64,000 bases of DNA from JADCGM01 sp943370355 (GTDB lineage Bacteria; Pseudomonadota; Alphaproteobacteria; Sphingomonadales; Sphingomonadaceae), in contig CALRQP020000015.1 in assembly GCA_943370355.1 (NCBI GenBank), forward strand, positions 1 through 64,000, written 5' to 3'. Shown here piece by piece: positions 62,075 to 64,000 of this stretch (position 1 is its first letter; each line of letters begins with the position of its first letter). Made by a program: the position numbers and the translations under genes. The notes below the pieces were generated by a model that was given only the letters and a program-made list of their open reading frames with translations, did no database searches and was not told where the DNA came from.

Positions 62075-62497
62075 ATGTCCGGATTCTGGCGCGCATGGTT
62101 TACCGTCTGGTGTCTGTCGATCGGCCTGTTCGGGCTCGTGCTGGCGGGCGGCGGACTTGCCGCGACCGATGGGCCGGTAAGGCTCGTGCTGGCCGGCTTG
62201 CAGGGGCCGAGCCCGGCGCTGTTCGACGCGCCGCTGCGTTTCAGCCTCGGCGTGATGGGCGGCGTGTCGATCGGCTGGGCGGTGATGCTCTACGGCGTAG
62301 TCCGGGCGGCGATCGATCTCAAGGGACAGGGCCGTCCGCTTTGGCATGCGATCTCGGCGGGCATGGCGAGCTGGTTCGTCATCGACAGCAGCCTGTCGGT
62401 CGCCACCGGCTTCGGGCTGAACGTGGTGCCGAACGTCGTTCTGGTCGGCATGTATGTGATCGGTCTGATCGGCAGCGGCGCGCTCAAGCAGGGTTAG
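62075..62497 (+). CDS. Small membrane protein, four helices, unknown function
   Basis: 140 residues from the ATG at 62075, six bases after AAGGAG. Four hydrophobic helices are visible (WFTVWCLSIGLFGLVLAGGG; LRFSLGVMGGVSIGWAVML; HAISAGMASWFVIDSSLSV; VVLVGMYVIGLIGSGAL). No enzymatic motif or known family was recognised. It is divergent from the XRE/MmyB-type regulator with a shared operator, so it is a likely regulated target. It lies 6 bp from the convergent MFS gene. Confidence 0.85.
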   Translation: MSGFWRAWFTVWCLSIGLFGLVLAGGGLAATDGPVRLVLAGLQGPSPALFDAPLRFSLGVMGGVSIGWAVMLYGVVRAAIDLKGQGRPLWHAISAGMASWFVIDSSLSVATGFGLNVVPNVVLVGMYVIGLIGSGALKQG

Positions 62498-62503
62498 CCG
62501 CCA

Positions 62504-63769
62504 CTATTCGCCGATTTCCGACCGGTCGCGCGTCTCGGGCATTGTCGCATAGACGATCAGCGACAGCAGGATCGCGGCGGTGACATACCAGAAGAACCAG
62601 GACTCGTGGCCCAAGTCCTTGAGCTTCAGCGCAACATATTCGGCGGTGCCGCCGAACAGCGCGACGGCAACCGCATAGGGCAGGCCGACGCCGAGCGCGC
62701 GGATGTCGGCAGGGAAGAGTTCGGCCTTCACGAGGCCGCTGATCGACGAATAAAGCGCATTGATCGTCAACGCGACGATGATGAGCAATAGTGCCTGTCC
62801 GGGCGACCCCGCCGTACCGATTGCATGCATCAGCGGCACGGTGGTCAGCGCGCCGAGCACGCCGAAGGCGATCAGCTGCCGCCGCCGGCCGATCACATCG
62901 CTCATCGCGCCGAATAGCGGCTGCAGCAGCATGAACACGACGAGTGATAGCGCCGAGATCATCGTCGCCTGCGGCTTGGAGAAGCCCGCGCTGTTGGCGA
63001 GATATTTCTGCATGTAGGTCGCGAAAGTATAGAAGGCGAGCGTGCCGCCGGCGGTCAGGCCGATGACGGTCAGGATCTGGCGCGGATGTTCAAACAGCCG
63101 GCGCATCAGGTGCGTGCGCTGCGCGGATGTGAGTGCGGCGAAGGACGGCGTCTCGTCCATGCGGCGGCGCAGCAGGATCGCAACGAGTGAGGCGAGGCCG
63201 CCAAGTGCGAACGGGATCCGCCAGCCCCAGCTGCTGAGTTCGGCCTCGGTCAAGGTTGCCTGCAGCAGGATCAGCACCGCCAGCGCCGCGAGCTGCCCGC
63301 CGACCAGAGTCACATATTGCCAGCTCGCCCAAAAACCGCGCCGCTCTGAGGCGGCCATTTCGCTGAGATAAGTCGCCGACGCGCCATATTCGCCGCCGAC
63401 GCTGAGGCCCTGCACGATGCGGGCAACCACGAGAAGCACCGGTGCCGCGACGCCGATGCTCGCATAGGACGGCGTGAGCGCTACCATCAGCGACCCGCCG
63501 CCCATCATCCACACCGACAGCAGCAGCGCGCTTTTGCGGCCATGCCGGTCGGCCCACCAACCGAGCAGCCAGCCGCCCAGCGGCCGCACGAGGAAGCCGA
63601 CAGCGAACACGGCTGCGGTGTTGAGCAGCTGCGCCGTCGCGTCGCCCTTGGGGAAAAAGCTCGCCGCGAAATAGAGCGCAAACGACGCATAGACGTACCA
63701 GTCGAACCATTCGACCAGATTGCCGACCGAGCCGCCGAGGATCGAGCGAAGACGTGTGGCGTTGTTCAT
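62504..63769 (-). CDS. MFS transporter, metabolite:H+ symporter type
   Basis: 421 residues with 12 predicted membrane segments. The MHS-group signatures are visible: GNLVEWFDWYVYASFALYFAASFFPKGD near the N-terminus (split here), the loop 2-3 motif GWWADRHGRKSALLLS, QGLSVGGEYGAS and the central LRRRMDETPSF. Members import organic acids, osmolytes or shikimate; the substrate is unknown. It lies downstream of a galactose-dehydrogenase-like gene on the same strand, which suggests, but does not show, uptake of a sugar acid. Confidence 0.93.
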   Translation of the reverse strand: MNNATRLRSILGGSVGNLVEWFDWYVYASFALYFAASFFPKGDATAQLLNTAAVFAVGFLVRPLGGWLLGWWADRHGRKSALLLSVWMMGGGSLMVALTPSYASIGVAAPVLLVVARIVQGLSVGGEYGASATYLSEMAASERRGFWASWQYVTLVGGQLAALAVLILLQATLTEAELSSWGWRIPFALGGLASLVAILLRRRMDETPSFAALTSAQRTHLMRRLFEHPRQILTVIGLTAGGTLAFYTFATYMQKYLANSAGFSKPQATMISALSLVVFMLLQPLFGAMSDVIGRRRQLIAFGVLGALTTVPLMHAIGTAGSPGQALLLIIVALTINALYSSISGLVKAELFPADIRALGVGLPYAVAVALFGGTAEYVALKLKDLGHESWFFWYVTAAILLSLIVYATMPETRDRSEIGE

Positions 63770-63811
63770 CGGGCCCCCTGCGCCGCACCTTAGCGTGCAG
63801 GGGTCGCGTGA

Positions 63812-64000
63812 CTAGTCGTCGAAGGCCGCGACGGTTTCGCGGAGGCCAAGCAGGAAGGCATCGGCGACAAGGCGCATGGGCGCGGAGTCGATATCGCTTT
63901 CGCCGCGTGCGATCAGGTCGGCGAAGTGGGCGTAGATACCGCGATACTCCCGGCGATCGGCGTCAATCTCGACCTTGCCGTCGATTTCGAGCCGGCCGCC
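63812..64000 (-). CDS. D-galactose 1-dehydrogenase-like (Gfo/Idh/MocA) oxidoreductase, C-terminal 62 residues
   Basis: The minus-strand frame is open from the window edge to a TAG at 63812-63814. The 62 residues contain IDADRREYRGIYAHFADLIARGE and the ADAFLLGLRETVAAFDD ending, resembling the C-terminus of Gfo/Idh/MocA-family galactose 1-dehydrogenases (conserved YxxFAxLI and DxxPLRxVADAF-like patterns). The N-terminal Rossmann domain lies outside the window. Only a family-level call is safe. Confidence 0.7.
   Translation of the reverse strand, partial: GGRLEIDGKVEIDADRREYRGIYAHFADLIARGESDIDSAPMRLVADAFLLGLRETVAAFDD

Overview
The window is a 64 kb, GC-rich, gene-dense stretch of an alphaproteobacterial chromosome. 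Gene content and order point to the Sphingomonadales (a Sphingomonas/Sphingopyxis-like organism). The main indications are mnmE-mnmG-rsmG-parA-parB with two perfect parS sites, the DUF3576-leuS-lptE-holA run, the lysC / NPD oxidoreductase / ptsP run, and the full set of ligase-associated DNA repair genes. The placement is inferred from protein content; no rRNA, tRNA or CRISPR array was seen. The parS-parAB cluster suggests the left edge lies near the replication origin, but no oriC was found here.

Layout. 1-4.95 kb: tRNA modification (mnmE 3' part, mnmG), 16S methylation (rsmG) and chromosome partitioning (parA, parB, parS x2). 4.95-9.4 kb, minus strand: holA, lptE, leuS and a DUF3576 lipoprotein. 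9.6-16.4 kb: a small outer-membrane-type protein, an exported unknown, a short ThiE/TenI-like protein, yggS, a HAD phosphatase, an L,D-transpeptidase-fold protein, ribA (probable CTG start), xth and a LolA-like carrier. 16.5-25 kb: a CHASE4-GGDEF-EAL protein, ftsK, a structured RNA candidate, a UbiH-type monooxygenase, free-Met-R-sulfoxide reductase, a GlsB-like membrane protein and an ATP-dependent DNA ligase. 25-35.6 kb: M16 protease, a TetR-EmrA/EmrB efflux locus, an orphan molybdenum hydroxylase large subunit, an NAD-epimerase-like protein and an M48 protease. 35.7-41.6 kb: MBL exonuclease, GST, Lhr-type helicase, a peroxiredoxin-like protein and PdeM. 41.6-48.8 kb: amidohydrolase, lipocalin, AlkA-type glycosylase, 2Fe-2S ferredoxin, a LytS/LytTR two-component pair, alpha/beta hydrolase, VOC protein and ubiG. 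48.9-59.8 kb: lysC, NPD oxidoreductase, ptsP, RodZ-like protein, cpoB/ybgF, tilS, M20 peptidase and ftsH. 59.9-64 kb: PEP-CTERM protein, epoxide-hydrolase-like protein, XRE/MmyB-type regulator with a clear operator, a small membrane protein, an MFS transporter and the 3' end of a galactose-dehydrogenase-like gene.

How it works together. Most of the window is housekeeping in tight operons joined by 4-nt ATGA-type overlaps. Five convergent pairs share their stop codons in a 4-nt overlap, leaving no intergenic space. The most distinctive functional set is the bacterial ligase-associated repair system (ATP ligase, MBL exonuclease, Lhr-core helicase, PdeM phosphoesterase). It is present in full but broken up: the ligase lies over 10 kb from the other three, and a periplasmic thiol protein sits between helicase and PdeM. 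The non-coding signals most worth a second look are the structured, terminator-ended RNA upstream of ftsK, a similar element between the LolA-like gene and xth, three long inverted-repeat elements at 37.5, 40.7 and 46.2 kb, and near-perfect operators at the TetR and XRE loci.
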